49,007 nt of DNA from Phycisphaeraceae bacterium (GCA_019636625.1 JAHBXE010000023.1:1-49007), one strand, 5' to 3'; numbered from the stretch's first letter, positions 31,821-40,413 are shown. Numbers and translations: made by a program. Notes: generated from the sequence alone by a model not told the origin.

Positions 31821-33023
31821 ATGTCGGGGCAACCCATATATTTGTTTGACGACGGGCTGGTGAATCTCGCGCCGCTGACGGACCTGCGGGCCGCGTTCGA
31901 GGTGCGGACCGGCGTGCTGACCACGCTGGAGCGGGTCCGGAGAGTGGGGGAGTTCGACCCCGTCGGGCTGTTCGTCACCGATGCGATGGCGGACCTGATG
32001 CGCGAACGGCACACGTTGCCGGTGAACATCGTGCCCGACCGGTCCCGCCCGATTCTCGCGGTGAATGGGAGGTGGTCCCTGCCGCGGAGCTCGGCGATCG
32101 TGGAACTCCGGGGGGCAGATACAGCGCTGGTGGATGAGCCGACGGGGACGATTCTCGCGGCGGTCCTACGGGCCGATTCGATCCCGGCCCTGATGCGGGG
32201 AGATACTTCGGCGTTCCGGTTGGTGAAGGCGCCGACAGTGGGCAAAGGCGAACTGCTGATGCGGCCGTGGAGCGTGCGAAGCGGGCGGGATGCGGCGGTG
32301 GCGTTCGACCTGTCGCTGCTGGTCGCGGGCGCGGCAGGGAGGGTGATCCCCCCGGTGGCGAATATCTCAGCGAAGGCGAAGGTCCACCCGAGCGCCGTGC
32401 TGGACACGGAGGGCGGGCACATCCTCATCGGCGATAATGCGGTGGTCCGGCCCGGGGCGGTGCTGATCGGGCCGTGCTCGGTGGGCCACAACTCAACGGT
32501 GCTGGACCGGGCCGTGATCCGGCCGAACACGGTGATCGGGGCGCAGTGCAAGGTGGCGGGGGAAGTGTCGGGCGTGATCTTCCAGGGGTACGCGAACAAG
32601 GCGCACGATGGGTTCCTGGGCGATTCGTACGTCGGCGAGTGGGTCAATCTGGGCGCGGGCACGACCAACAGCAACCTGCTCAACACGTACGGCGAGGTCG
32701 CGGCGATGGCCAGCCCCGGCGGGTCGTACGAAAGGACCGGAGAACAGTTTCTCGGGGCCATCATCGGGGATCATGTGAAGACGGCGATCTGCACGCGGAT
32801 CATGACCGGGGCGGTGATCCACACGGGGGCGATGCTGGCGGCGACGGCGGCGGTAACGGGGTGTGTGCCGCCGTTTGCATGGCGGACGGATGAGGGGGAG
32901 AAGAGCTACCGGCTCAGCAAGTTTCTCGAGGTGATCAAGGCGGCGATGAGCCGTCGGGCGATCACGCCGAGCGATGCGTATCTCAATCGAGTCGGATCGC
33001 TCCACGCCGCTCTGGATGCCTGA
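31821..33023 (+). CDS. GlmU-like putative sugar nucleotidyltransferase with left-handed beta-helix
   Basis: 400 residues. The N-terminal third (MSGQPIYLFDDGLVNLAPLT, RTGVLTTLERVRR, then a short pyrophosphorylase-like region) lacks the classic GxGTR loop. The C-terminal half is a hexapeptide-repeat left-handed beta-helix (ISAKAKVHPSAVLDTEGGHI, LIGDNAVVRPGAVLIGPCSV, VIRPNTVIGAQCKVAGEVSG), with GYANKAHDGFLGDSYVGEWV and NLGAGTTNSNLLNTYG as in the acetyltransferase part of GlmU. This matches the putative sugar nucleotidyl transferase family of Bacteroidota and Planctomycetota. Acetyl or sugar transfer in envelope precursor synthesis is likely. GGAGGAAGG precedes the ATG, and polA follows after 3 nt. 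Confidence 0.87.
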   Translation: MSGQPIYLFDDGLVNLAPLTDLRAAFEVRTGVLTTLERVRRVGEFDPVGLFVTDAMADLMRERHTLPVNIVPDRSRPILAVNGRWSLPRSSAIVELRGADTALVDEPTGTILAAVLRADSIPALMRGDTSAFRLVKAPTVGKGELLMRPWSVRSGRDAAVAFDLSLLVAGAAGRVIPPVANISAKAKVHPSAVLDTEGGHILIGDNAVVRPGAVLIGPCSVGHNSTVLDRAVIRPNTVIGAQCKVAGEVSGVIFQGYANKAHDGFLGDSYVGEWVNLGAGTTNSNLLNTYGEVAAMASPGGSYERTGEQFLGAIIGDHVKTAICTRIMTGAVIHTGAMLAATAAVTGCVPPFAWRTDEGEKSYRLSKFLEVIKAAMSRRAITPSDAYLNRVGSLHAALDA

Positions 33024-33026
33024 TCC

Positions 33027-36000
33027 ATGCCCACGCTCTACATCATCGACGGCTACGGCCAGTTCTTCCGGGCGTTTCATGCGATCCGGACGCCAATGTC
33101 TTCGCCGGTGACCAAGGAGCCGACGAACATGACGTTCGGTTTCGTGGGCATGCTGCTCAAGCTTCTGCGGGGAGAGGGCAAGCACATGGCCGCGGCCGGC
33201 GGGAAGCCGGATTACGTGGTGGTCGCGCTCGATGTGTCGGGGGACCGGGGGACGTTCCGGTCGCAGTTGTATCCCGAATACAAGGCGCATCGGCCGGAGA
33301 TTCCGGAGGCGTTGCCGCCGCAGGTGGACCGGGCGCTGGCCCTGCTCAAGGAGATCGGGGTTCCGGTGGTGGGGTCGGAGGGGTTTGAAGCGGATGATGT
33401 GATCGCGACACTGGTGACGAGGCTGCGGGAGGAGCACCCGGATCTGAGGGTAAGGATCATCGCGAAGGACAAGGACCTCAAGCAGTTGCTGAGCGGGACA
33501 GTAAACGGGCGAGACAGCGAGACAGGGGAAGGGAAAGCTGCAAAGCAGCAAAGCAGCAAATCAGCAAAGGAAACGGAACACGGGGGCGGCAGCGTTGAGA
33601 TGTATGACGTGCACACGGATACGTTGATTACGGAGGAGACGCTGAAGACGGAGATGGGGCTTGCGCCGGCGCAGGTGATTGACATGCTGGCGCTGATGGG
33701 CGATACGGTGGACAACGTTCCGGGTGTGGAAGGGGTGGGAGAGAAGACGGCGGCGGCGCTGATCGCGCAGTACGGGTCGCTGGAGAACGTGGTGGCGAAG
33801 GCGGCGGCGGGCGAGATCAAGGGGAAGCGGGGCGAGAACATCAAGGCGGCGGCGGAACTCCTGCCCCTGTCGAAGCAACTGGTGACGCTGCGGCACGATG
33901 CGCCGGTGGCGTTTGAACTGGAGGATGCGAGGGCGTCGAAGCTGAAGCTGGAGAAGTTGCTGCCGATCCTGCGCGAGCTTGGATTCAATCGGTATCAGGA
34001 AGAGGTGAGGGCGATGCTGGGCGGGTCTGCCCAGAGTGGAGCCGCCGCTCCGTCGACGGCGGAATCCGCCGCGGCGGTCAAGACGACGAAGGTGCAGGTG
34101 GGGGGCGATTCGTTTTCGGGCGGGCTTTTCGACGCCGCGCCGGCGCCGGTGGTGCGAGAGGTAACGGGGGACTACCGGGCGGTGACGACGCGTGAGGCGT
34201 TGGCGGAACTGGTGGGGAAGATGAAGGCGGCGGAGGTGGTGTCGATCGACACGGAGACGACGAGTCTTTCGCCGCGGGATGCGAAGTTGTGCGGGATCTC
34301 GGTGGCGGTGGAGACGGGGGTGGGGTACTACGTGCCGATCCGCTCGCCCGAGCCATCGAAGCACCTGGATGAGGCGACGGTGCTGGCGATGATGCGGGGT
34401 GTGCTGGAGGATCCGGGGAAGCCCAAGTGCGGGCACAACTTGAAGTATGACTTGCTGGTGTTGCGGAATGCGGGTGTGGAGCTGCGCGGGCTGACGGCCG
34501 AGAAAGCTCAAGGCGCAAAGCTCACAGCAGCAAAGCAGGAGGGAGAGTGGCTGGGGTGCGACACGATGGTGGCGAGTTACTTGATTGACTCGTCGAGATC
34601 GAGTCATTCGAAGGATGCGTTGTGCCTGGCGCTGCTGGGGCGGACCAACATTCCAATCTCGGACTTGATCGGGAGCGGAAAGAACCAGCGGAGCTTTGAG
34701 ACGGTGCCATTGGAGCAGGCGGTGCCGTACGCGGCGGAGGATGCGGACGTTACGCTGCAGTTGCGGAACGTGATGATGCCGCAGCTCAAGGCGATGGGGT
34801 TGATGAAGCTGTGGGAAGAGGTGGAGCTGCCGCTGGTGGAGGTGCTGGCGGAACTGGAGTGGAACGGGATCCTGGTGGACCCGAAGGAGTTGGATCGGCA
34901 GCGGGAGCGGCTGGAGAAGCGGATCGGGGAACTGCGGCGATTGATCGACGAGGCGGCGATGGGGTCGATCGGGCGGACGTTCAACCCGGATTCGCCCAAG
35001 CAGCTGGCGGCGGCGCTGTTCAACAAGCCGACGGATGCGGAGCCGGGGCTGGGCCTCAAGAGCACGAAGAAGACCAAGACGGGCTACTCGACGGACATCG
35101 AGGTGCTGGAGAAACTGGCGGGGGACCCGGAGATCAGCACGCCGATCCCGGAACTGATCGTCGAGCACCGGCAACTGACGAAACTGGTGGGGACGTACCT
35201 GGAGAGCCTGAAGGATGCGATCAACCCGAGGACGGGGCGGATTCACTCCTCGTTCAACCAGACGGGGGCGGCGACGGGGCGGCTGTCGTCGAGCGATCCG
35301 AACCTGCAGAACATCCCGATCCGGACGGATATCGGGCGCGAGATCCGCAAGGCGTTCATCGCGCCGCCGGGGCACTTGCTGATCACGGCAGACTATTCGC
35401 AGATCGAGTTGCGGCTGCTCGCGCACCTGTCACGCGATCCGGCGCTGATCGAGGCGTTCCACCGGGGCGAGGACATTCACGTGGCGGTGGCGGCGCAGAT
35501 TCATGGTGTGCCGCCGGAGAAGGTGACGAAGGAGCAGCGCAACGGCGCGAAGATGGTGAACTTTGGGATTGTGTACGGAATTACGTCGTACGGGCTGGCG
35601 CGGCGGCTGAAGATCGGGGAGAAAGAGGCCGCGGAGATCATCGCCGGGTACAAGAAAAAGTTCGCGGGGATTACGACGTTCCTGGAGGAGTGCATCGCGC
35701 AGGCGAAGCGGTACGGGTACGTGGAGACGATGCTGAAGCGGCGGCGGCCGATCATGGGGATTGATTCGAAGAACCCGAACGAGCGAGCGCTGGCGGAACG
35801 GGTGGCGATCAACAGCGTGGTGCAGGGGAGCGCGGCGGACCTTATCAAGATGGCGATGATTGATCTGCATCGGAGGCTGGGGGGAGGGGCGAGACAGCGA
35901 AACAGCGAAACAGCGAGACAAGAAGCGAGACAGCGAGACAGCGAGACAGCGAGACAGGGAAGAAACTCAGCACCCAGCACTCAGCACTGTGCGCCGCCTG

Positions 36001-36179
36001 AGATCGCGGGGGTGAAGATGTTGCTGCAGATTCATGACGAGTTGGTGTTTGAGGCTCGGGAGGATGTAGCGGAGGAGGCGCGGGAGTTGATTGTGTCGCG
36101 GATGGAGGGGGCGATGGAGTTGTCGGTGCCATTGAAGGTGGATTCGGGGATGGCGCGGGATTGGTTTGGGGGGAAGTAG
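33027..36179 (+). CDS. polA: DNA polymerase I with three repeat-derived insertions
   Basis: 1050 residues, about 100 more than usual. Order: 5'-nuclease domain (about 1-330, with DNVPGVEGVGEKTAA), 3'-5' exonuclease (about 390-600; ExoI SIDTETTSL, ExoII CGHNLKYDLLVL, ExoIII YAAEDADVT all present, so proofreading looks intact) and polymerase (motif A DYSQIELRLLAHLS near 788, O-helix RNGAKMVNFGIVYG, motif C QIHDELVFE near 1003). Three low-complexity inserts coincide with octamer DNA repeats: about residues 158-191 (33500-33600), 487-508 (34485-34550) and 952-993 (35880-36005). The third sits shortly before motif C. All keep frame. Functions in repair and primer removal. The gene follows the GlmU-like gene by 3 nt. 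Confidence 0.96.
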   Translation: MPTLYIIDGYGQFFRAFHAIRTPMSSPVTKEPTNMTFGFVGMLLKLLRGEGKHMAAAGGKPDYVVVALDVSGDRGTFRSQLYPEYKAHRPEIPEALPPQVDRALALLKEIGVPVVGSEGFEADDVIATLVTRLREEHPDLRVRIIAKDKDLKQLLSGTVNGRDSETGEGKAAKQQSSKSAKETEHGGGSVEMYDVHTDTLITEETLKTEMGLAPAQVIDMLALMGDTVDNVPGVEGVGEKTAAALIAQYGSLENVVAKAAAGEIKGKRGENIKAAAELLPLSKQLVTLRHDAPVAFELEDARASKLKLEKLLPILRELGFNRYQEEVRAMLGGSAQSGAAAPSTAESAAAVKTTKVQVGGDSFSGGLFDAAPAPVVREVTGDYRAVTTREALAELVGKMKAAEVVSIDTETTSLSPRDAKLCGISVAVETGVGYYVPIRSPEPSKHLDEATVLAMMRGVLEDPGKPKCGHNLKYDLLVLRNAGVELRGLTAEKAQGAKLTAAKQEGEWLGCDTMVASYLIDSSRSSHSKDALCLALLGRTNIPISDLIGSGKNQRSFETVPLEQAVPYAAEDADVTLQLRNVMMPQLKAMGLMKLWEEVELPLVEVLAELEWNGILVDPKELDRQRERLEKRIGELRRLIDEAAMGSIGRTFNPDSPKQLAAALFNKPTDAEPGLGLKSTKKTKTGYSTDIEVLEKLAGDPEISTPIPELIVEHRQLTKLVGTYLESLKDAINPRTGRIHSSFNQTGAATGRLSSSDPNLQNIPIRTDIGREIRKAFIAPPGHLLITADYSQIELRLLAHLSRDPALIEAFHRGEDIHVAVAAQIHGVPPEKVTKEQRNGAKMVNFGIVYGITSYGLARRLKIGEKEAAEIIAGYKKKFAGITTFLEECIAQAKRYGYVETMLKRRRPIMGIDSKNPNERALAERVAINSVVQGSAADLIKMAMIDLHRRLGGGARQRNSETARQEARQRDSETARQGRNSAPSTQHCAPPEIAGVKMLLQIHDELVFEAREDVAEEARELIVSRMEGAMELSVPLKVDSGMARDWFGGK
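33509..33564. repeat. Octamer repeats inside polA (insert 1)
   Basis: GCGAGACA twice (33509-33524), then CAAAGCAG twice and a CAAATCAG variant (33541-33564). They encode the Ser/Lys/Gln-rich loop between conserved 5'-nuclease segments. Confidence 0.88.
34498..34548. repeat. Degenerate repeat inside polA (insert 2)
   Basis: Contains AAAGCTCA, CAAAGCTCACAGCAG and CAAAGCAG-like units, related to the second octamer of insert 1. It encodes KAQGAKLTAAKQEGE, which interrupts the exonuclease domain. Confidence 0.6.
35889..35986. repeat. Octamer and heptamer repeats inside polA (insert 3)
   Basis: Eight copies of GCGAGACA or GCGAAACA (35889-35920 and 35925-35956, separated by AGAA), followed by three 7-mers CTCAGCA/CCCAGCA/CTCAGCA (35966-35986). 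They encode an Arg/Gln/Ser/Glu-rich segment before motif C. Confidence 0.92.
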
Positions 36180-36224
36180 AAGTGGGGAGCGAGATGTGCA
36201 GCGCGGCACAGTTGCTTAGTCCTC

Positions 36225-36230
36225 TACACT
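36225..36230 (+). promoter_or_regulatory. -10 element at the prmC start
   Basis: TACACT with 7 nt to the GTG start at 36238; predicts transcription beginning at the start codon. No Shine-Dalgarno. Confidence 0.5.
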
Positions 36231-36237
36231 TGGCCCT

Positions 36238-37161
36238 GTGAAGCACTCTGCCCAGCAGTCAGAACCATGGACCACCCGCCGCCTGCTGGCGTGGATGTCG
36301 GACGCGTTTACGAAGAAGGGGCTCGATTCGCCGCGGCTGATGGCGGAGCTTCTCATGGCGCACGTGCTGGGGTGTGAGCGGCTGAAGCTGTACATGGAGG
36401 CGGACCGGCCGGCTACGGAACTCGAGCGGAACACGCTGCGGGAGTTGGTGGGGCGGGCGCTCAAGCATGAGCCGATTCAGTATCTCGTGGGGGAGGGGTG
36501 GTTCTTTGGGTTGCCGTTCCATGTGGATCGGAGGGTTTTGGTGCCGCGGCCGGCGACGGAGACGATTGTGCAGCATGTGCTGCAGCATGTTCGCGCGGAG
36601 CCGGGGTTTGGGGGGCCAAAGGGGGAGGGTGTGTTGATCGCGGATGTGTGCACGGGGTCGGGGTGCATCGCGGTGGCGATTCTGAAGAACCTGAGCGGGG
36701 CGCGGGTGGTGGGGACGGATGTTTCGCGGGACGCGCTGGAAGTGGCGAGGCTGAACGCGAAGCGACACGGGGTATTGGAGCGGTTGGACTTGCTGGAAGG
36801 AAGTCTGCTGGAGCCATTGCACGAGTACCCGGGGACGCGGGGGAAGGGGTCGTTGCACTTTCTGGTGGCGAACCCGCCGTACATACCGGATCACGAGTGG
36901 GATGCGGTGGAGCCGAATGTGAAAGACCATGAGCCCGGGTTGGCGCTGCGGGGCGGGAAGGATGGGCTGGACCTGGTGCGGCCGCTGATCGAGGGTGGGC
37001 CGGAGATGGTGCGGCGCGGGGGGTTGATCATGATTGAGACGGCGGCGAGCACGGCGAAGGAGGCGGCGGAGTTGTTGAAGAAGCGCGGGGAGGTGGAGGG
37101 GGTGGAGGTGTTGAATGATTTTGAGGGGCTGCCGCGGGTGGTGATGGGGAGGAGGGTATAG
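36238..37161 (+). CDS. prmC: Release factor glutamine methyltransferase PrmC
   Basis: 307 residues. The N-terminal helical domain (MSDAFTKKGLDSPRLMAELL, AHVLGCERLKLYM) is followed by EPIQYLVGEGWFFGLPFHVD and VLVPRPATETIV, the SAM-binding VCTGSGCIAVAIL and the catalytic NPPY in LVANPPYIPDHEWDAVEP. It methylates the Gln of the GGQ motif in release factors RF1/RF2 and raises termination efficiency. The GTG at 36238 is the start because it gives a near-complete N-terminus and sits 7 nt after TACACT. It is 58 nt downstream of polA, so it probably has its own promoter within the co-directional block. Confidence 0.93.
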   Translation: MKHSAQQSEPWTTRRLLAWMSDAFTKKGLDSPRLMAELLMAHVLGCERLKLYMEADRPATELERNTLRELVGRALKHEPIQYLVGEGWFFGLPFHVDRRVLVPRPATETIVQHVLQHVRAEPGFGGPKGEGVLIADVCTGSGCIAVAILKNLSGARVVGTDVSRDALEVARLNAKRHGVLERLDLLEGSLLEPLHEYPGTRGKGSLHFLVANPPYIPDHEWDAVEPNVKDHEPGLALRGGKDGLDLVRPLIEGGPEMVRRGGLIMIETAASTAKEAAELLKKRGEVEGVEVLNDFEGLPRVVMGRRV

Positions 37162-37170
37162 GAAGAAGGC

Positions 37171-37301
37171 AGTACGCGGAGGGTGCGGAGAGAAGACGCG
37201 GAGGCGCGGAGAGCCGCAATGTGTCAGAACAGAGTGAGTTCAGGCCGCGGACCATTGTACTTTGCCGCGTTCTCGGCGTGACCTTCGCGCCTCCGCGTAC
37301 T
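37171..37301. repeat. Inverted-repeat-bounded intergenic element
   Basis: AGTACGCGGAGG (37171-37182) and its exact reverse complement CCTCCGCGTACT (37290-37301) bound a 131-bp element. Its left part consists of related GCGGAG units (ACGCGGAGGCGCGGAGAG). It lies between prmC and the M20 peptidase gene, with no open frame of note. Confidence 0.75.
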
Positions 37302-37330
37302 CTTATGGCGGGCGGCTTCAAGGATGAACC

Positions 37331-38674
37331 ATGCAAGACAACGAGTTCAAACTCTGCGCGGCGATTTCGGCGAAGGCTCGGGTGCTGCTGGAGGATCTGC
37401 GGTTGCATGTGGGGTTGCCGACCGGTTGTGGCAATAAGAACGCGCTGAACGAGACTCGGGATCGCTTGACGCAGCGGTTGCGCCGTCTGGGGGCGACGGT
37501 GGAGCTCGTGCCGGGAGAGGCCAAGCCGGAGTGGTTGTTTGAGGCGGGGAAGGGCGGGAGTGGAAGCGGGGCGGGTCATGTTCCGCCGACGGCGGTTTGC
37601 CGTCGGGCACGGCAGCGGCCTGTGAAGGGGAAGGGCATCGAAGCCGGAGGAGCCGACTTCGATAACTCGGGGAAGCCGGTTCTGATCGTCGGGCACCTGG
37701 ACACGGTGCACGACCCGAGCGGCCCGTTCAAGGCGTTGACGGTGGCTCCGGATGGGAAGACCGCGACGGGGCCGGGGTGTGTCGATATGAAGGGGGGGCT
37801 GGTAATCGCCGTCGCGGCGCTCGAGACGCTGGATGAGATGGGGATCGACTGCGAATGGACGGTGGTGCTCAACAGCGATGAGGAGACGGGGTCGTACCAC
37901 TCGGAAAAGGCGCTGCGGGCCGAAGCACGGAAGTGTGCTGAGCGGGGTGGCGTGGGGCTTGTGCTGGAGCCGGCGCTGCCGGACGGGGGCCTGGTCGTGG
38001 AGCGACTGGGGAGCGGGCAGTTCATGGTGGAGGCGCGGGGGCGGTCGGCCCACGTGGGGCGTGACTTTGAGAAGGGCGTCTCGGCGGTGACGGCGCTGGC
38101 GGAGCGGCTGGTGACGATCGGGAAGATGGCCGACCCGGCGCGGGGGTTGATCGTGAACGTGGGGCCGCTGCAGGGCGGGGTGGCGACCAACGTCGTGCCG
38201 GACCTGGCGAGGGCATGGGGGAACGTACGGTTTTCGAGCAAGGCGGAGGCGGACGAGCTGGAGGGGAAGTTGAAGGGTCTGGAAACTGGCGATAACGGTG
38301 ATGGGCGGTTATCGCCGGCAGGAAAGCCCATGCCCCAACACCTTCCGACGGGGAGCAGGGGGCAGGATTTGCCGATAGTTCGGGTGCACACGAGCTTCAA
38401 TCGGCCCGCGAAGCCGTTGACGCCGGAGGTGCAGAAACTGGCGGAGTTGGCCGCGGCGGTGGCGGGGGAGCTTGGCCAGAAGTTACCGTTCGGAAAGACG
38501 GGCGGAGTATGCGATGGCAATATCCTTCAGAGCGAAGGATTGGCGACGATCGACACGCTGGGGGTGCGGGGAGGTGGGTTGCACACGACTTCGGAATGGA
38601 TCGAAGTCGCTTCGCTGGTGGAACGGTGTCAGTTGTTGGCGGTGATGGTGAAGAGGATTTCGGAAGGGCAGTGA
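37331..38674 (+). CDS. M20-family metallopeptidase (carboxypeptidase/desuccinylase type)
   Basis: 447 residues. Zinc site residues are visible: VLIVGHLDTVHD (His, Asp), GPGCVDMKGGLVIA (bridging Asp), NSDEETGS (catalytic Glu and ligand Glu), LEPALPDGG and the late LHTTSEWIEV (His). The lid domain starts near QFMVEARGRSAHVGRDFEKG. The fold is that of CPG2/ArgE/DapE enzymes that hydrolyse N-acyl amino acids. Next to the AstC/A/D-like genes, a succinylglutamate or succinylornithine hydrolase is a fair guess. Two inserts coincide with palindromes (37586-37606 and 38288-38316), encoding TAVCRRARQ and ETGDNGDGRLSPAG. Start has AAGGA 6 nt upstream. Confidence 0.85.
   Translation: MQDNEFKLCAAISAKARVLLEDLRLHVGLPTGCGNKNALNETRDRLTQRLRRLGATVELVPGEAKPEWLFEAGKGGSGSGAGHVPPTAVCRRARQRPVKGKGIEAGGADFDNSGKPVLIVGHLDTVHDPSGPFKALTVAPDGKTATGPGCVDMKGGLVIAVAALETLDEMGIDCEWTVVLNSDEETGSYHSEKALRAEARKCAERGGVGLVLEPALPDGGLVVERLGSGQFMVEARGRSAHVGRDFEKGVSAVTALAERLVTIGKMADPARGLIVNVGPLQGGVATNVVPDLARAWGNVRFSSKAEADELEGKLKGLETGDNGDGRLSPAGKPMPQHLPTGSRGQDLPIVRVHTSFNRPAKPLTPEVQKLAELAAAVAGELGQKLPFGKTGGVCDGNILQSEGLATIDTLGVRGGGLHTTSEWIEVASLVERCQLLAVMVKRISEGQ
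37586..37606. repeat. Palindromic insert in the M20 peptidase gene
   Basis: CCGACGGC and GCCGTCGG, 8-bp perfect arms, 5-nt loop, within a non-conserved loop before the first zinc-ligand motif. Confidence 0.75.
38288..38316. repeat. Second palindromic insert in the M20 peptidase gene
   Basis: GGCGATAAC and GTTATCGCC, 9-bp perfect arms, 11-nt loop, in the region linking lid and catalytic domains. Confidence 0.75.
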
Positions 38675-38681
38675 CGGAGTG

Positions 38682-38845
38682 ACGCAGATACACAGCGACG
38701 CAGAAAGGAGAAAGGCAAAGAAGGAGGAACAGAGAGAATGTGAGACCCGGTGTGGAGCATCGGGCACTCAGGAAATGCCGGGAACGTCCCGGCGAGTAGG
38801 GCCGCGGACTTCGCGGCGTGAAACCTGTTGTGAAAGGGTTGGAAC
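38682..38845. other. Repeat-like and hairpin-rich leader before the aminotransferase gene
   Basis: The interval starts with tandem-like GACGCAGA/GACGGAG units (38682-38706 area), of the class also seen at 37171-37220. It then has two short hairpins: GCCGGGA-ACG-TCCCGGC (38777-38793) and GCCGCG-GACTT-CGCGGC (38802-38818). No gene is seen. The hairpins may terminate the M20 transcript or shape the leader. Confidence 0.5.
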
Positions 38846-40360
38846 ATGTCTCAGGTTGCGATGAACAAGGGAACGGGCGGGAACGGGAAGTCGGGTGGGG
38901 CGGGTGGAAGTCAAGCGGCGGCGACGATCGGGCGTCAGTTGCATGAGAGCCCGGTGGTGGCAGAGGCGATTGCGAAGATTGTCGGCGAGGTCAAGGCGAA
39001 GTCGGCGCTGATCACGGGTGCGAAGCCACCGGTGGAGGGGCTCAAGCAGAGTTACGAGGAGTTCATGAAGCGTGCCGCGGACGTGCGTGGTCGCGGGCTG
39101 CTGTACCCATACCTGGGTTCTGGGGTGGGGAACGGGGCGCTGGTGGAGTTGCTGGATGGGAGCGTGAAGTGGGACATGATCTGCGGGATCGGGGTTCACT
39201 TTTTCGGGCACTCGGATGCGGAGTTGATCGGGGAGGCGGTGAAGGGGGCGGTGGACGACACGCTCAAGTACGGGAACCTGCAGAGCAACTTCGAGGCGTA
39301 CGAGTTCTGCGAGACGCTGCTGAACGAGGCGAAGAAGCACAGCCGGCTGCGGCACTGCTACGTCGCGACGAGCGGGGCGATGGCGAACGAGAATGCGTTG
39401 AAGGTGTGCTACCAGCGGGCGCAGGTGGTAAACGGGGTGACGGCGCCGCGGGTGATCGCGTTCAAGGACTGCTTCATGGGCCGGAGCGTGACGATGTCGC
39501 AGATCGGCGACACGGCGGCGTACCGGCAGGGGCTGCCGCTCTCGACGCTCGTGGACTACATGCCGTTCTACGACCCGGTGGCGGCCGAGCGCATGGGCAA
39601 GACGAAGTACATCGACATGTGCGTGTGGCACCTGATGCAGTACATCGAGCGGTACCCGAAGCAGCACGCGTGCTTCATCTTCGAACTGGTGCAGGGCGAG
39701 GGCGGATTCAACACGGGTCGCCGGGAGTACTTCAAGGCCCTGATGGAATCGTGCAAGTCGCACGGCATCGCGGTGTGGGACGACGAGATCCAGACGTTCG
39801 GCCGACTCCCGAGGATGTTCGCGTACGAGCACTACAACCTGGGTGAGTACGTGGACGTGTTGTGCGTCGGGAAGATGACGCAGGTGTGCGCGACGCTGTT
39901 TACCGAGGCGTACAACCCCAGGCCGGGCCTGCTCTCGGGAACCTTCGTGGGCGAGGGGGTGTCGTTCGAGGTCGGGAGGCGCGTGATCGAGCGGCTGCGC
40001 GACGGGGATTACTACGGCGAGAACGGGCGGATCGAGCGGCTGCACGAGGGGTTTGTGAAGCAGGTGCACGCGCTGGCGAAGAAACACCCGGCGTGGTTCC
40101 CGAAAGTCGCGCCACCGCACGAGATACCGGACATCGCGGGCGGGCTGGGGGGCATGATGCGGTTCACGCCCTTTGGCGGGAACAAGGACAAGATCATGAA
40201 GGCGTGCAAGACGTGCTTTGAGGAGGGCGTGATCGTGTTCTACTGCGGTCACGGGCCGCACCACATCCGGATGCTGCCGCCGCTGGGCGTGTTCCAGGAG
40301 AAGGATTGGCCGGCGGTGTTTGAGTGCATCGAGCGCGGGCTGGCACGTGCGGCGGAGTGA
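38846..40360 (+). CDS. Class-III PLP aminotransferase (AstC-like role proposed)
   Basis: 504 residues. After a Gly/Ser-rich tail (about 1-30) the fold-type I class-III pattern is visible: LLYPYLGSGVGNGALVELLD, SNFEAYEFCETLLNEA, YVATSGAMANENALKVCYQR, HACFIFELVQGEGGFN, WDDEIQTFGRLPRMFAYEHY (PLP Asp) and the probable Schiff-base Lys343 in CVGKMTQVCATLFTEAYNP. It is about 100 residues longer than E. coli AstC and divergent from it. Adjacency to astA and astD suggests an N2-succinylornithine or ornithine-type aminotransferase. AAAGGG upstream of ATG 38846 serves as ribosome site. A strong hairpin lies just after the stop. Confidence 0.85.
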   Translation: MSQVAMNKGTGGNGKSGGAGGSQAAATIGRQLHESPVVAEAIAKIVGEVKAKSALITGAKPPVEGLKQSYEEFMKRAADVRGRGLLYPYLGSGVGNGALVELLDGSVKWDMICGIGVHFFGHSDAELIGEAVKGAVDDTLKYGNLQSNFEAYEFCETLLNEAKKHSRLRHCYVATSGAMANENALKVCYQRAQVVNGVTAPRVIAFKDCFMGRSVTMSQIGDTAAYRQGLPLSTLVDYMPFYDPVAAERMGKTKYIDMCVWHLMQYIERYPKQHACFIFELVQGEGGFNTGRREYFKALMESCKSHGIAVWDDEIQTFGRLPRMFAYEHYNLGEYVDVLCVGKMTQVCATLFTEAYNPRPGLLSGTFVGEGVSFEVGRRVIERLRDGDYYGENGRIERLHEGFVKQVHALAKKHPAWFPKVAPPHEIPDIAGGLGGMMRFTPFGGNKDKIMKACKTCFEEGVIVFYCGHGPHHIRMLPPLGVFQEKDWPAVFECIERGLARAAE

Positions 40361-40366
40361 ATAATC

Positions 40367-40390
40367 GGCCGCGGATGAGAATCCGCGGCC
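40367..40390. terminator. Perfect 10-bp hairpin between the aminotransferase gene and astA
   Basis: GGCCGCGGAT-GAGA-ATCCGCGGCC, 7 nt after the aminotransferase stop. Very stable with a 4-nt loop; no T tract follows. Could attenuate transcription into astA or be a dispersed palindrome. Confidence 0.55.
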
Positions 40391-40413
40391 GGGCTTAGGA
40401 TCGTGAGCGATGC

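Noticed and set aside
33561..35426. 620-codon open frame antisense to polA, and similar long antisense frames over the glucosidase and aminotransferase/astA genes
   Set aside because: Arg/Pro/His-rich composition typical of shadows of GC-rich genes; the sense strand carries complete conserved motifs.
35889..35956. Octamer array considered as a CRISPR-like array
   Set aside because: Units are 8 bp with no spacers and no cas genes are present.
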